A DNA stretch of 64,000 bases, from positions 62,001 through 126,000 of the forward strand of contig CAKUFI010000001.1 of NCBI GenBank assembly GCA_934647305.1, in the 5' to 3' direction. Positions within the stretch are counted from its first letter, which is position 1; each line of letters starts with the position of its first letter. The DNA is from an uncultured Clostridia bacterium. GTDB taxonomy: Bacteria > Bacillota > Clostridia > Christensenellales > Aristaeellaceae. This document shows, one piece after another, positions 51,568 through 59,461 of the stretch. A program made the position numbers and the translations under genes. The notes beneath the pieces are model-generated. The model made no database searches and had not been told where the DNA came from. It saw only the letters and a list, made by a program, of their open reading frames with translations.

Positions 51568-51585
51568 GCCTGCGAGGTGATTGAG

Positions 51586-52029
51586 ATGGAAACAAAGGAA
51601 ATTCTTCAGGAACTGCGGAAAAAGCACGGCCTGACGCAGGACGAGCTGGCCGAGAAAGTCTTCGTGACGCGCCAGGCGGTTTCTCGCTGGGAATCGGGCG
51701 ACACCACCCCGAACGTGGACACGCTCAAGCTGCTTTCGAGGCTCTATGACGTGTCGATCAACACGCTGCTCGGCTCGCCCAGGCAGCTGATCTGCCAGTG
51801 CTGCGGCATGCCGCTGGACGATTCAACCACGAGCCGCGAGCCGGACGGCGCGTTCAACGAGGACTACTGCAAGTGGTGCTATGCCGGCGGCGAATTCGCC
51901 TACAAGGACGAAAAGTCACTGATCGACTTCCTGGTGCAGCACATGTCCAGCGACCAGTTTCCACCCGAGCAGGCCAGGGCCTATTTTGAGGCGCAGATTC
52001 CGCAGCTCAAGCACTGGAAAAAGGCATAG
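51586..52029 (+). CDS. XRE-type regulator fused to a C-terminal zinc-ribbon domain
   Basis: A 147-residue fusion. Residues 5-62 are a Cro/CI helix-turn-helix (LTQDELAEKVFVTRQAVSRWE). Residues 68-145 form a putative zinc-ribbon domain with CQCCGMPLDD and YCKWCYAGGEF, found elsewhere as a stand-alone protein of unknown role. The fusion suggests a metal, redox or small-molecule sensing repressor. GAGGTGA precedes the ATG. The gene is monocistronic. Confidence 0.82.
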   Translation: METKEILQELRKKHGLTQDELAEKVFVTRQAVSRWESGDTTPNVDTLKLLSRLYDVSINTLLGSPRQLICQCCGMPLDDSTTSREPDGAFNEDYCKWCYAGGEFAYKDEKSLIDFLVQHMSSDQFPPEQARAYFEAQIPQLKHWKKA

Positions 52030-52033
52030 AAAA

Positions 52034-52064
52034 ACGCCGCTCCCTGCGAAAGAGGGGGCGGCGC
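52034..52064. repeat. Direct repeat / terminator hairpin, left of element copy 3
   Basis: A 31-base imperfect palindrome (CGCCGCTCCC ... GGGGGCGGCG) just after the XRE/zinc-ribbon stop. It is identical to 52322-52352. Confidence 0.8.
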
Positions 52065-52321
52065 CAGCTTGTCAAAAAAGGTTTTGACAAGCTGGTGGAC
52101 GGGGAAGCAAGCTCCCCCGCCACTGCCACCCTCTCCAGTCTCCGCTAAAAATCAAAGATTTTTCGGGCGCGGAGCCTGCAGGGAAACGATTTTTTCTCTG
52201 GAAAATGGGATTTTCCGGCGCAAAAATCGTCCCGCGCCCACCGTACACGCCGCTGGGCGCGATTGAAAGTTCGAGAGGGTTGCGACCCTCTCGAGCTCTC
52301 CGGGGGTTTTTCGACAGTCTG
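52065..52321 (+). repeat. Interspersed hairpin element, copy 3
   Basis: A 257-base element. It begins with a 14-bp stem (CAGCTTGTCAAAA and complement) and ends TTTTTCGACAGTCTGA, an imperfect inverted match to its start. Interior hairpins parallel copy 2 in reverse orientation. It lies between the convergent XRE/zinc-ribbon and lipoprotein genes. Confidence 0.8.
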
Positions 52322-52352
52322 ACGCCGCTCCCTGCGAAAGAGGGGGCGGCGC
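52322..52352. repeat. Direct repeat / terminator hairpin, right of element copy 3
   Basis: Exact 31-base copy of 52034-52064. It ends five bases before the stop codon region of the minus-strand lipoprotein gene and should act as its terminator. Confidence 0.8.
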
Positions 52353-52357
52353 TTCGC

Positions 52358-52942
52358 TTATTCGGCGGGGAAGTACTCGTCGGTCACGCGGCGCGTCAGG
52401 CGGATGGAGCCGTCCGCGGCGTACTCGTAATACTCGGTCACGTAGGTGACGGCGTTTTCGCGGGTGCTGGTGACCAGCTGGCGGTTCTCCGCGTCCACCT
52501 CCAGGTTGCTCAGGCAGAACGCGTATTCAAACCGCTGATTTTCCTCGTTCCACAGCCAGTAGTATCGAGGCAGGTTCGCGCCGGTCGTGTTCCAGGCCAG
52601 CACCGACAAATCGCCAGTTCCGTCGAAGTTCACGTCCTCGACGGTCAGCTCCGCGTCCTGCGCATAGCTCACCGCGTTTCCGTCGTTTTCCTTCGCGTCG
52701 CCCCACTCGGCCTGCACCGCTTCGCTCAGCTCAATCGTCTGAAGCAGCGCGCCGTCCTTGTACACGTCGATCACGGACAGGCCGAACTGGCTCTCGTCCA
52801 GCGCCTGCCCATGCAGCGTCAGGTGCAGCGTCAGCCCCTCGCGCAGCGTCACGTCCTTCTCGACAGTGTATTCCTTCGATTCGGCCAGCGCGCAGCCCAG
52901 GCACAGCGCCAGCGTCAGCAGCAGGCATATCAATCTCTTCAT
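52358..52942 (-). CDS. Putative lipoprotein of unknown function
   Basis: A 194-residue exported protein. The signal peptide ends with a CLGC lipobox, so Cys17 is the probable lipidation site. The mature part is beta-rich with a calcium-loop-like VNFDGTGDLSVL segment near residue 105, as in XAC2610-type and FG-GAP-like proteins. The start follows AAGGAGGAAACTGCC. It is the last gene of a minus-strand group; about 60 bases separate it from the AlkD gene. Confidence 0.72.
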   Translation of the reverse strand: MKRLICLLLTLALCLGCALAESKEYTVEKDVTLREGLTLHLTLHGQALDESQFGLSVIDVYKDGALLQTIELSEAVQAEWGDAKENDGNAVSYAQDAELTVEDVNFDGTGDLSVLAWNTTGANLPRYYWLWNEENQRFEYAFCLSNLEVDAENRQLVTSTRENAVTYVTEYYEYAADGSIRLTRRVTDEYFPAE

Positions 52943-53002
52943 GGCAGTTTCCTCCTTTTTGCGATGTCCCTTGGACGCAGGGCCTGCGCAGGAGGTTCCG
53001 CG

Positions 53003-53677
53003 TCACCTCAGCGTCCGCAGAAACTGCTTGCGCTCGGGCGTGATCCGGTTGCTCTCGATCGCCTTCTGTATGGCCTTGCGATGCGTCCAGGGATCCAGGC
53101 GGCGGCCGGTCAGGTAGGGGAGCACGTCCTCCTCGCGCGCGGCGAGCGCCGTGGCGAAGTACCAGGCGACCATCATCCGCACGTAGTATTCCTCGGAGCG
53201 CACGGCGGCCACCCGCTCGGCGTACTCGGGTCGAAAGCCCTTGTCCAGGTAATAGCGCATCAGCACGCCGATCCCGAAACGGACGGTGTAGGTCTGATCG
53301 CTCTGCATCCACTGTAAAGCCTGCTCAGGCAAGCCGTCCGGATGCTTTTTGAACAGCGCGGGGGAGAGCGAGTCGCAGGTCGCCCAGTTGTCCACGAAGG
53401 GCAGGAAGCGATTGAGCCCCTCAATCAGCGCGCCGTAATCCCTTTCGCGCTCCAGCAGGAAGGCATGCAGGTTGTTTTCCTCATAGTATTCGTGCGGCAG
53501 CTCGCGCAGAAAGGCTTCGGCCTCGGGCGTGCCGGCAAGCGACCTGGCCAGCGCCCGCACCTCAGGTACCCGAACGCCCAGTATGCGCGCCGGCTCGACA
53601 TTCGGCACCAGGCGCATGTGGAAGGCGCGATAACCTTCGTCCGCGCGCTGCCTGAGACGGGAAACGATCTCGTCCAT
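53003..53677 (-). CDS. DNA alkylation repair protein, AlkD family
   Basis: A 224-residue HEAT-like repeat protein. AlkD-type features are RLVPNVEPARILGVRVPEVRALA near residue 22, NWATCDSLSPALF near 97 (the conserved W-x-x-C/S-D), and WTHRKAIQKAIESNRI near the end. AlkD releases N3- and N7-alkyl bases from DNA without base flipping. Some members of this fold lack activity, so the assignment is to family only. It starts two bases before the stop of the Mbeg1-like gene upstream. Confidence 0.88.
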   Translation of the reverse strand: MDEIVSRLRQRADEGYRAFHMRLVPNVEPARILGVRVPEVRALARSLAGTPEAEAFLRELPHEYYEENNLHAFLLERERDYGALIEGLNRFLPFVDNWATCDSLSPALFKKHPDGLPEQALQWMQSDQTYTVRFGIGVLMRYYLDKGFRPEYAERVAAVRSEEYYVRMMVAWYFATALAAREEDVLPYLTGRRLDPWTHRKAIQKAIESNRITPERKQFLRTLR

Positions 53678-53680
53678 GGC

Positions 53681-54793
53681 TTATTCTCCGGCCGGCGGCT
53701 CGCCTGGCTTCTGTACCACCTGGTTAAAGCCCTCGCGGGTGCTCTTGACCAGCAGAAGCAGCGTTTGGATGACTGCCCGGCGAGTGGGCTCGTCCAGGTT
53801 CTTCAGCGACCGCAGCGCCCGCCGCACGGTGGTGAACCAGTTGTCGCCCAGCTCCTTGGTCGTGCGCGCGTTGGTCTGCTTGAGCACGGTGTAGATGCCT
53901 TCGACGAACTGCTCGCGCTGCCTGTGATCCATCTGATCGATCCAGGCCGCCAGCGTGCAGTCGATGAAGCGGCTGCTGCGGTTGATGGTCTCCAGGTAGC
54001 AGAAGCGGTCCTTTTCCACGTCCCAGGAGAACAGGTCATGCTGCATGATGCCCACCTGCTCGCTGTGCACGATGGTGCACTTGCCCTCGTTGCTGAAGAG
54101 CATGCCCACGACCGAGAACTGCGGCAGGAAGGTCTGTATGCGCGGCTTGATGCGCGCGTAGCCCTCGGTGGACAGCACCTGTTCCGTAAAGCCCGGCCCA
54201 TCGAAGTTATAGATCGTCCGAATGCGCGCCTGCACGTCCTCGCGGCAGAAGGCCGATGCGTAGATGGCCAGGTTGCCGCCCTTGGAATGGCCGCACACGA
54301 CGAGCGGACGGCTGCCTCCGGTCTCGTTCAGGTAATCGACGGCCAGCGTCTGCGAGGGCACCGGACAGACCACGCCCATATTGAAGTCCTCCTTCCAGCC
54401 GATCAGCGTCTCGTCGGTGCCGCGGAAGGCGACATAGAGCGCCTCGCTGCCCAGATCGATGGTCACGGCCGAGAACTGGGTCTGACTGGCCGTGTCGATT
54501 TTGTTGGCGAAGGCGACCAGCCGCGCGTCCTTAAACCTCGGGCATTCAGCCAGTACCTGCAGAAAGCGCACGTCGTCGGGCAGCAGCACGGCGCGGCCGA
54601 TGTCGGGCAGTCCGAGCAGCAGCCGGGACGCTTCGCCCAGACTCAGCGGCGCGTGAACCTGAGCAAGGTCGATGCGCTCGAAGGGCAGATAGGAGATGCT
54701 GGCGAGTATGGCGCAGTCCACCTCGTTGAACGGGTAATCCCGAAGCGGCAGGTCGCCGCGCCAGAGCAGATAATCGATCATGTTTGCGGTCAT
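53681..54793 (-). CDS. Mbeg1-like (DUF2974) alpha/beta hydrolase
   Basis: A 370-residue predicted serine hydrolase. The nucleophile elbow is GHSKGGNLA near residue 169; before it are YVAFRGTDETLIGWKEDF near 117 and the N-terminal LLWRGDLPL motif of Mbeg1-like proteins. A lipase-type activity is likely but the substrate is not known. AGGAGG precedes the ATG. It is the first gene of a group with AlkD and perhaps the lipoprotein, and is transcribed from a promoter upstream of a leader hairpin. Confidence 0.85.
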   Translation of the reverse strand: MTANMIDYLLWRGDLPLRDYPFNEVDCAILASISYLPFERIDLAQVHAPLSLGEASRLLLGLPDIGRAVLLPDDVRFLQVLAECPRFKDARLVAFANKIDTASQTQFSAVTIDLGSEALYVAFRGTDETLIGWKEDFNMGVVCPVPSQTLAVDYLNETGGSRPLVVCGHSKGGNLAIYASAFCREDVQARIRTIYNFDGPGFTEQVLSTEGYARIKPRIQTFLPQFSVVGMLFSNEGKCTIVHSEQVGIMQHDLFSWDVEKDRFCYLETINRSSRFIDCTLAAWIDQMDHRQREQFVEGIYTVLKQTNARTTKELGDNWFTTVRRALRSLKNLDEPTRRAVIQTLLLLVKSTREGFNQVVQKPGEPPAGE

Positions 54794-54816
54794 ATGGAAC
54801 CTCCTGGGTAATAGAA

Positions 54817-54840
54817 AGAGAAGCGAGCTTTCTCGCTTCT
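54817..54840 (-). terminator. Perfect hairpin in the Mbeg1-like leader
   Basis: AGAGAAGCGAG pairs perfectly with CTCGCTTCTCT around AAAG on the minus strand, followed by TTCTATT. It lies 43 bases past the stop of the YczE-type gene but starts almost at the transcription start of the promoter at 54843-54872. Confidence 0.75.
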
Positions 54841-54842
54841 CT

Positions 54843-54872
54843 ATTATACGAAACGCGGGCCGCTCCCGTCAA
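54843..54872 (-). promoter_or_regulatory. Promoter of the Mbeg1-like gene
   Basis: TTGACG (54872-54867) and TATAAT (54848-54843) on the minus strand, spacer 18. Confidence 0.7.
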
Positions 54873-54882
54873 GCGCGAAATG

Positions 54883-55584
54883 TTACGCGTCCTGCCTGCT
54901 TTCGAAGAACGGGCGCAGCTTCAGGCGATCCCTAAACGCAAAGTGCTTTTCCATCCATCGCGAGCACACGCCGATCATCCAGCCGTCCACCACCGCGCAG
55001 ATCACCGTGCCCCACTTGACGCCCTCGAACCGGCCCAGTCCGAAGAAGGCGAAGGAAATCAGCACGCTGAGCACGCAGCTGGTCAGGTCGTAGATGGTCT
55101 TGAGCCGATGATCGGGCATGTGACAGATGGGCGCGAGCTCCTTGACGAACAGCTCGTATACCTCCGGCGGGATGTACGTGTGAAACACCATCGCCACGCC
55201 CACCGCGCAGAAGACCAGTCCGCCCAGGTACAGAAGCACCCGCACGCTCATCAGGTTTGCGGGAAGCAGACCGACAAGCGCCGTGTTCGCGTCCAGCAGC
55301 AGCCCGTAAAACACCGCCGTCAGGAACGAAAACAGATAGTACACCTTGAAACGCCTCAGGATCAGGCACATCAGAATCAGCAGCAGCGCCTGCAGGGTGT
55401 ATTCCGCCATGCCGAACGTGAAAAACGGCAGCGCCGTCGTCGACAGCTTCAGGTACACCAGGTACGCCGGCGCGACCACCATCGACACGCCGAAGTCGGC
55501 CGCCACCATGCACGCCGCGCCCAGGGAGATCAGGTAGATGCCCAGCAGATACGCAAGCTCCGTGTAAAAAGTCTTCTTTTTCAT
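54883..55584 (-). CDS. YczE/YyaS/YitT-type membrane protein
   Basis: A 233-residue protein with five to six membrane helices and no DUF2179 tail. The N-terminal LLGIYLISLGAACMVAADFGVSMVVAPAY resembles the YczE (DUF6198) group. YczE proteins are membrane proteins of unsettled role; some sit beside antibiotic gene clusters, but none is present here. The MKKKTF start is preceded by AGGGTG. It has a consensus-like promoter whose transcript begins with a terminator-like hairpin. Confidence 0.78.
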   Translation of the reverse strand: MKKKTFYTELAYLLGIYLISLGAACMVAADFGVSMVVAPAYLVYLKLSTTALPFFTFGMAEYTLQALLLILMCLILRRFKVYYLFSFLTAVFYGLLLDANTALVGLLPANLMSVRVLLYLGGLVFCAVGVAMVFHTYIPPEVYELFVKELAPICHMPDHRLKTIYDLTSCVLSVLISFAFFGLGRFEGVKWGTVICAVVDGWMIGVCSRWMEKHFAFRDRLKLRPFFESRQDA

Positions 55585-55604
55585 CGCCGCACCCTGTCTT
55601 TCGC

Positions 55605-55653
55605 AAAAAATCAGCCCTTCGCGTTTGTGAAAAGTAGAAACGCGAAAAGCTGA
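55605..55653 (-). terminator. Terminator hairpin in the YczE-type leader
   Basis: On the minus strand TCAGC-TT-TTCGCGTTT pairs with AAACGCGAA-GG-GCTGA, followed by TTTTTT. It is a textbook terminator, 61 bases past the stop of the 571-residue gene, yet it lies downstream of the promoter at 55658-55686. Confidence 0.8.
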
Positions 55654-55657
55654 TTTT

Positions 55658-55686
55658 ATTGTAGTCAAAAGCCGACCGAAAGTCAA
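55658..55686 (-). promoter_or_regulatory. Promoter of the YczE-type gene
   Basis: TTGACT (55686-55681) and TACAAT (55663-55658) on the minus strand, spacer 17. Confidence 0.7.
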
Positions 55687-55713
55687 GATAAATGTGAGAA
55701 AATTCGCCTTTTG

Positions 55714-57429
55714 TTACCTCATCAACCGGTCGAGGAGCTGCTTCAGACGGCTCTTTTTCTGCGGAAGCACCGTTTTTGTGAAGACCGGCTCGGGCAGGCA
55801 GGCAAGGTCTGTCGTCAGCAGCACCGGGAAGGGAAGGTTCGCCTTTTCGGCAATTGCGGCGAAGGCGTCCGCCTGCGCGTCCTCAACCACCAGGCACAGC
55901 TGCAGGTTTTCCTGCGGGTTCGCCTCGAAGTAGCGCGCATAGCGGGTCAGCTTTTCCTCGCAGTCGGCCAGGTCGTTTTGCCGGAACGCATCGAGCAGGC
56001 AGTATGAGCCGCCGCACTGGAAGGCGTGCTTGGGCCGCACGCGCACGCCGCTCACCCGGTCGAACAGGTAGGGGTGCGTGTCCGGCTCGGCCAGCGCGCC
56101 GCGCGACTCGTTCATCATGCCCAGCAGCAGCTGGTTGGCAGCCAGCCGCGCCTTGACCCGCGCCGCGTTCTCCTCGCACAGGTCGGCCTCGCCAAAGTTG
56201 CGCGGGTTGCGCTCCATCAGGCAGTGGTAATTGCGCGAGGGGTGATAGGTCTTGAATTTGCACTCCACGCCGCCGCTTGAGAACCTCAGCGCCGCGATCA
56301 CGTCCAGCGCGCACAGCCTGTCCAGCAGCGCGCCCAGCTTGCTTCGCTCGATGAGCAGCCCTCTTCGCAGGTACAGGTAGCGCTGAAGCTGCCAGGCCGT
56401 GCTGTAGCGCAGCTCCTCGACGGCCTGGGCGATGGCACGCAGCCGGTCGTCCGCGTGGGCGGAACGCGCCTGGCGATAAACCGCCTGCGGCGCGACGGGC
56501 TCGAGCGTCTCGCGCGCGACGGTCTCGCTGGGGTAGGTAGAGAAGGGCGACTTTTCCGCCTCCAGGCGAAACGAGGGCGGCTCGGGCGGCGCCTTGGGCC
56601 CCTCGTCCTCAACGGCGGGCTTTTTGACCTCGACCTGCTCGGAAAAGGCCTGAAGGTCGGTCCACCCCTCGGGCAGATCGACGATCCAGTCGGCATGGCG
56701 CATGGGCAGCTCGTCCACCGGGCCGATCAGGCGCGAGCGGATCTTGTGGGTTTCCTCCTCCACGCGCAGGATCTCGACCTGCACGCGGCTGCCGGCCGGG
56801 GGAAACTGCTCCGCATCGGCCAGGGTCATGATGTTCGGCGTGAGCATGACGCCCACCGCCTTGGGAAAGTGAAAGCAGACCGTGCCCGAGACCACCTCGC
56901 CGGGCGCGAGGCGCAGTCTATCCACCGCGTCCAGGAAGGTGCCGAAGGCCGGCCGCGTGGTCAGCACCAGCCGTCCCTGTCCGTCGATTTCGCGCACGAT
57001 CACCGGCAGCTCGCGGGGCATTTCGATGTGGTTGAAGTCGTCGATGCGGCCGCAGGAAAATTCCTTGACGTGCACCGCGCCGTTTACGCCCTGCGCCAGC
57101 TGGTAAAAGGCCAGCTTGCCGCCCGGGGCGATGAGCTTGAAGCGCGCGCGGTAGGTGTTTTGCTTTTTGTTCAGGAAGCCTTCGCGGATGCGCTCGAACT
57201 GCGCCTCTTCATACGCCCGGATCGAATAGACGCTGGACTCCGACGAGGGAAGCATGTAGAGCGTACGCCCCACCTGACGCGCGGCGTACTCCGGGGACAG
57301 ATTGGTCTGCCTTGTGATCTCGCGAAAGGGGATCGCGCCCTCGCTTCCGTCCGGCAGGCGAGCGGTGAGAGAAAAAGACTGCGGGTCACAGGCCAGAATG
57401 AGGCCCGCCAGGCCGGTATCGTCCAGCAT
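55714..57429 (-). CDS. 571-residue protein of unknown function with S1-like, winged-helix and nuclease-like parts
   Basis: I do not recognise the full-length family. Residues 1-240 contain two or three small beta-barrel segments of OB/S1 type (RARFKLIAPGGKLAFYQL; GEVVSGTVCFHFPKAVGVML; RVQVEILRVEEETHKIRSRL). Residues 245-310 are a Pro/Glu-rich linker. Residues 315-400 look like a winged helix (LRAIAQAVEELRYSTAWQLQ, LLDRLCALDVI). Residues 430-560 have the strand order of a small restriction-endonuclease-like or replication-relaxation domain (VRPKHAFQCGGSYCLLD, LCLVVEDAQADAFAAIAE, LLTTDL). GGAGG precedes the ATG at 12 bases. It is monocistronic with its own promoter. Nucleic-acid binding is my inference. 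Confidence 0.7.
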   Translation of the reverse strand: MLDDTGLAGLILACDPQSFSLTARLPDGSEGAIPFREITRQTNLSPEYAARQVGRTLYMLPSSESSVYSIRAYEEAQFERIREGFLNKKQNTYRARFKLIAPGGKLAFYQLAQGVNGAVHVKEFSCGRIDDFNHIEMPRELPVIVREIDGQGRLVLTTRPAFGTFLDAVDRLRLAPGEVVSGTVCFHFPKAVGVMLTPNIMTLADAEQFPPAGSRVQVEILRVEEETHKIRSRLIGPVDELPMRHADWIVDLPEGWTDLQAFSEQVEVKKPAVEDEGPKAPPEPPSFRLEAEKSPFSTYPSETVARETLEPVAPQAVYRQARSAHADDRLRAIAQAVEELRYSTAWQLQRYLYLRRGLLIERSKLGALLDRLCALDVIAALRFSSGGVECKFKTYHPSRNYHCLMERNPRNFGEADLCEENAARVKARLAANQLLLGMMNESRGALAEPDTHPYLFDRVSGVRVRPKHAFQCGGSYCLLDAFRQNDLADCEEKLTRYARYFEANPQENLQLCLVVEDAQADAFAAIAEKANLPFPVLLTTDLACLPEPVFTKTVLPQKKSRLKQLLDRLMR

Positions 57430-57487
57430 TGATTGGTGTTCCTCCTGTATATACTACGAATCGATACAACATAACTCATTTAAATTA

Positions 57488-57516
57488 ATTATAGCACAGT
57501 TTCGCCCGGGATTCAA
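57488..57516 (-). promoter_or_regulatory. Promoter of the 571-residue protein gene
   Basis: TTGAAT (57516-57511) and TATAAT (57493-57488) on the minus strand, spacer 17. Confidence 0.7.
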
Positions 57517-57582
57517 CACCTGTTCTCACATATTAAAAACTAAATCCGCAAATGGAAGTTGCCGTTAAGCCTTGCGCAGCGG

Positions 57583-57611
57583 TTGAAATTGCCCGGCGGA
57601 TGTGATATACT
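57583..57611 (+). promoter_or_regulatory. Promoter of the envelope module
   Basis: TTGAAA (57583-57588) and TATACT (57606-57611), spacer 17, 39 bases before the first ATG. Confidence 0.75.
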
Positions 57612-57650
57612 GTAAAAGAGTATTTAGATTCATTCTGGAGGTTTCCGCTT

Positions 57651-59441
57651 ATGAAGCGTCATATGCTTTTCAAAAAAGTGTGCTGCGGCCTGCTGGCCGG
57701 TCTGATCGCGGCCATTCCGGCGCGCTTTGCGCGCGCGGAGCAGACCGACGAGGTCATTACGCCGCCGTATTACGACACGGTCACCATCACGCAGGGCACG
57801 CTGAATATCGACGCGAAGGTCTATGTGCGCAAGGGCCCGGGCAAGGATTACGGCCGCGTGGGCAAGCTCAGTCCCGGGGATGTGTTCACCGTCACCGGCA
57901 CCGAGGGCGACTGGTATCAGATCGAGTTCGACGGCGGCAGCGGCTATGTACTCGCCGAGCTGGTCAATACATCGACGTTCGAGGACCAGGTGGAGCACGT
58001 GGACGAGGCGGCGTTCGAGGCGGACATTACGGATGCGGACTATCCGGTCGTGCTCGAGCGCAAGTCGTCCTATTCGCTGCGCGGCACGGTCACGTCCTCG
58101 ACGCCCCTGACCGCCGTGAGCGTCAAGGTGATTAACCAGGTCACGCTCGAGGAGGAAATCAACGCCCAGGATACCTTTGACCGGTCGAAAAACGTGACCA
58201 GCTACGACCTGCTGAACCTGGACAACTACATCAAGTTCCGCAAACTGACCCCGGGCGAAAAGCGCCTGCTGGTTACCGCCCAGAGCGGCAACGCGAGCAA
58301 GGACGTGCTGGACGTGAACTTCTTCGTCACCGGCAACTCGACCGACGAGCCGGTCAGCATGACGGACAGGTGCACATTCGACATGGCTCATGGCAAGGCG
58401 GCGCAGCTGACCGACGGCAAGCTCAACACCGGCTGGCAGCCCACGTCCGACACGGACGCCCTGACCATTACGCTGCCCGAGTCGCCGCAGGCGGGCGTGA
58501 TCTGCCTGACCTGGACCGAGGGTGTGCGCAACTACACGCTCGAGTGCTACGACCGCGCGGGCGAGCTGGTCGAGACGGTCGAGGCCAACTATTCCTATGA
58601 TATGTATTCCACCAGCCACAACCTCTCCCAGAACCTGGGTAAGCTGGTGCTGACCACCAACAACCTGACCACCACGGTGGCCGAGGTGCGCCTGTACGAG
58701 GCAGACAAGGTTTCAAGCCTCGTGCCCCGCTGGAGCGAGAGCAACAAGAAGGCCGACCTGATGGTCATCAGCGCGCACGAGGGCGACGAGCTGCTCTTCT
58801 TCGGCGGTCTGATTCCCACGGCGGTGGGCGAGGGCAAGAACGTCGAGGCGGTCTTCCTTTCCGGCAGCGGACGCGACCGGCTGGAGGAGTCGCTCGAGGC
58901 CATGTGGACGGCCGGCCTGACCAACGCGCCGGTCTATCTGGGCTTTGAGGAGCAGAACGTGCGCAAGTACGAGGACGCGGTCAATGCCTGGGATCTCGAG
59001 ACCGCGGTCTCCGCGCTGGTCGAGCGCATCCGCGCCACGCAGCCCGACGTGATCGTCACCCACAACGTCAACGGCGAGGATGGCGACAATCAGCATACCT
59101 ATACTGCGACGCTGGTTCGCCGCGCGGTGCTGCTGGCGGCCGATCCCGCCTCCTATCCGGATTCCTACTCGAAGTACGGCGCCTGGGAGGTCAAGAAGCT
59201 CTACATTCACCAGTACGAGGCCAACACGGTTCAGCTGAACTACGAACAGCCGCTGGATGCGTTCGGCTCGCTCACGGCCAATCAGGTGACAGAGCTGGCC
59301 TATGACAAGTACGCCTCGCTGCGCAAGCATTCGCTTTCGTATTATAACGAGAAGTTCGAGGCGAACAGCTATGGCCTGATTGCCTCCACGGTCGGCGAGG
59401 ATTCGGCCAAGACGGATCTGTTTGAGCACATCGAAGGATAA
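57651..59441 (+). CDS. Secreted SH3b / discoidin-like / PIG-L domain protein
   Basis: A 596-residue exported protein. Residues 1-29 are a signal peptide. Residues 44-105 form a bacterial SH3 domain (LNIDAKVYVRKGPGKDYGRVG). Residues 236-350 look like a discoidin-type carbohydrate-binding domain. Residues 367-560 form a PIG-L/LmbE domain. The zinc ligands are kept (H376 and D379 in AHEGDE; H482), but the usual AHPDDE reads AHEGDE, replacing the catalytic Asp by Gly, and the usual GHPDH reads GDNQH. GGAGGT precedes the ATG. It heads a group of envelope genes and probably modifies or binds a cell-surface glycan. Confidence 0.82.
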   Translation: MKRHMLFKKVCCGLLAGLIAAIPARFARAEQTDEVITPPYYDTVTITQGTLNIDAKVYVRKGPGKDYGRVGKLSPGDVFTVTGTEGDWYQIEFDGGSGYVLAELVNTSTFEDQVEHVDEAAFEADITDADYPVVLERKSSYSLRGTVTSSTPLTAVSVKVINQVTLEEEINAQDTFDRSKNVTSYDLLNLDNYIKFRKLTPGEKRLLVTAQSGNASKDVLDVNFFVTGNSTDEPVSMTDRCTFDMAHGKAAQLTDGKLNTGWQPTSDTDALTITLPESPQAGVICLTWTEGVRNYTLECYDRAGELVETVEANYSYDMYSTSHNLSQNLGKLVLTTNNLTTTVAEVRLYEADKVSSLVPRWSESNKKADLMVISAHEGDELLFFGGLIPTAVGEGKNVEAVFLSGSGRDRLEESLEAMWTAGLTNAPVYLGFEEQNVRKYEDAVNAWDLETAVSALVERIRATQPDVIVTHNVNGEDGDNQHTYTATLVRRAVLLAADPASYPDSYSKYGAWEVKKLYIHQYEANTVQLNYEQPLDAFGSLTANQVTELAYDKYASLRKHSLSYYNEKFEANSYGLIASTVGEDSAKTDLFEHIEG

Positions 59442-59461
59442 ACTGCGAGGAGGAAGGCCGG

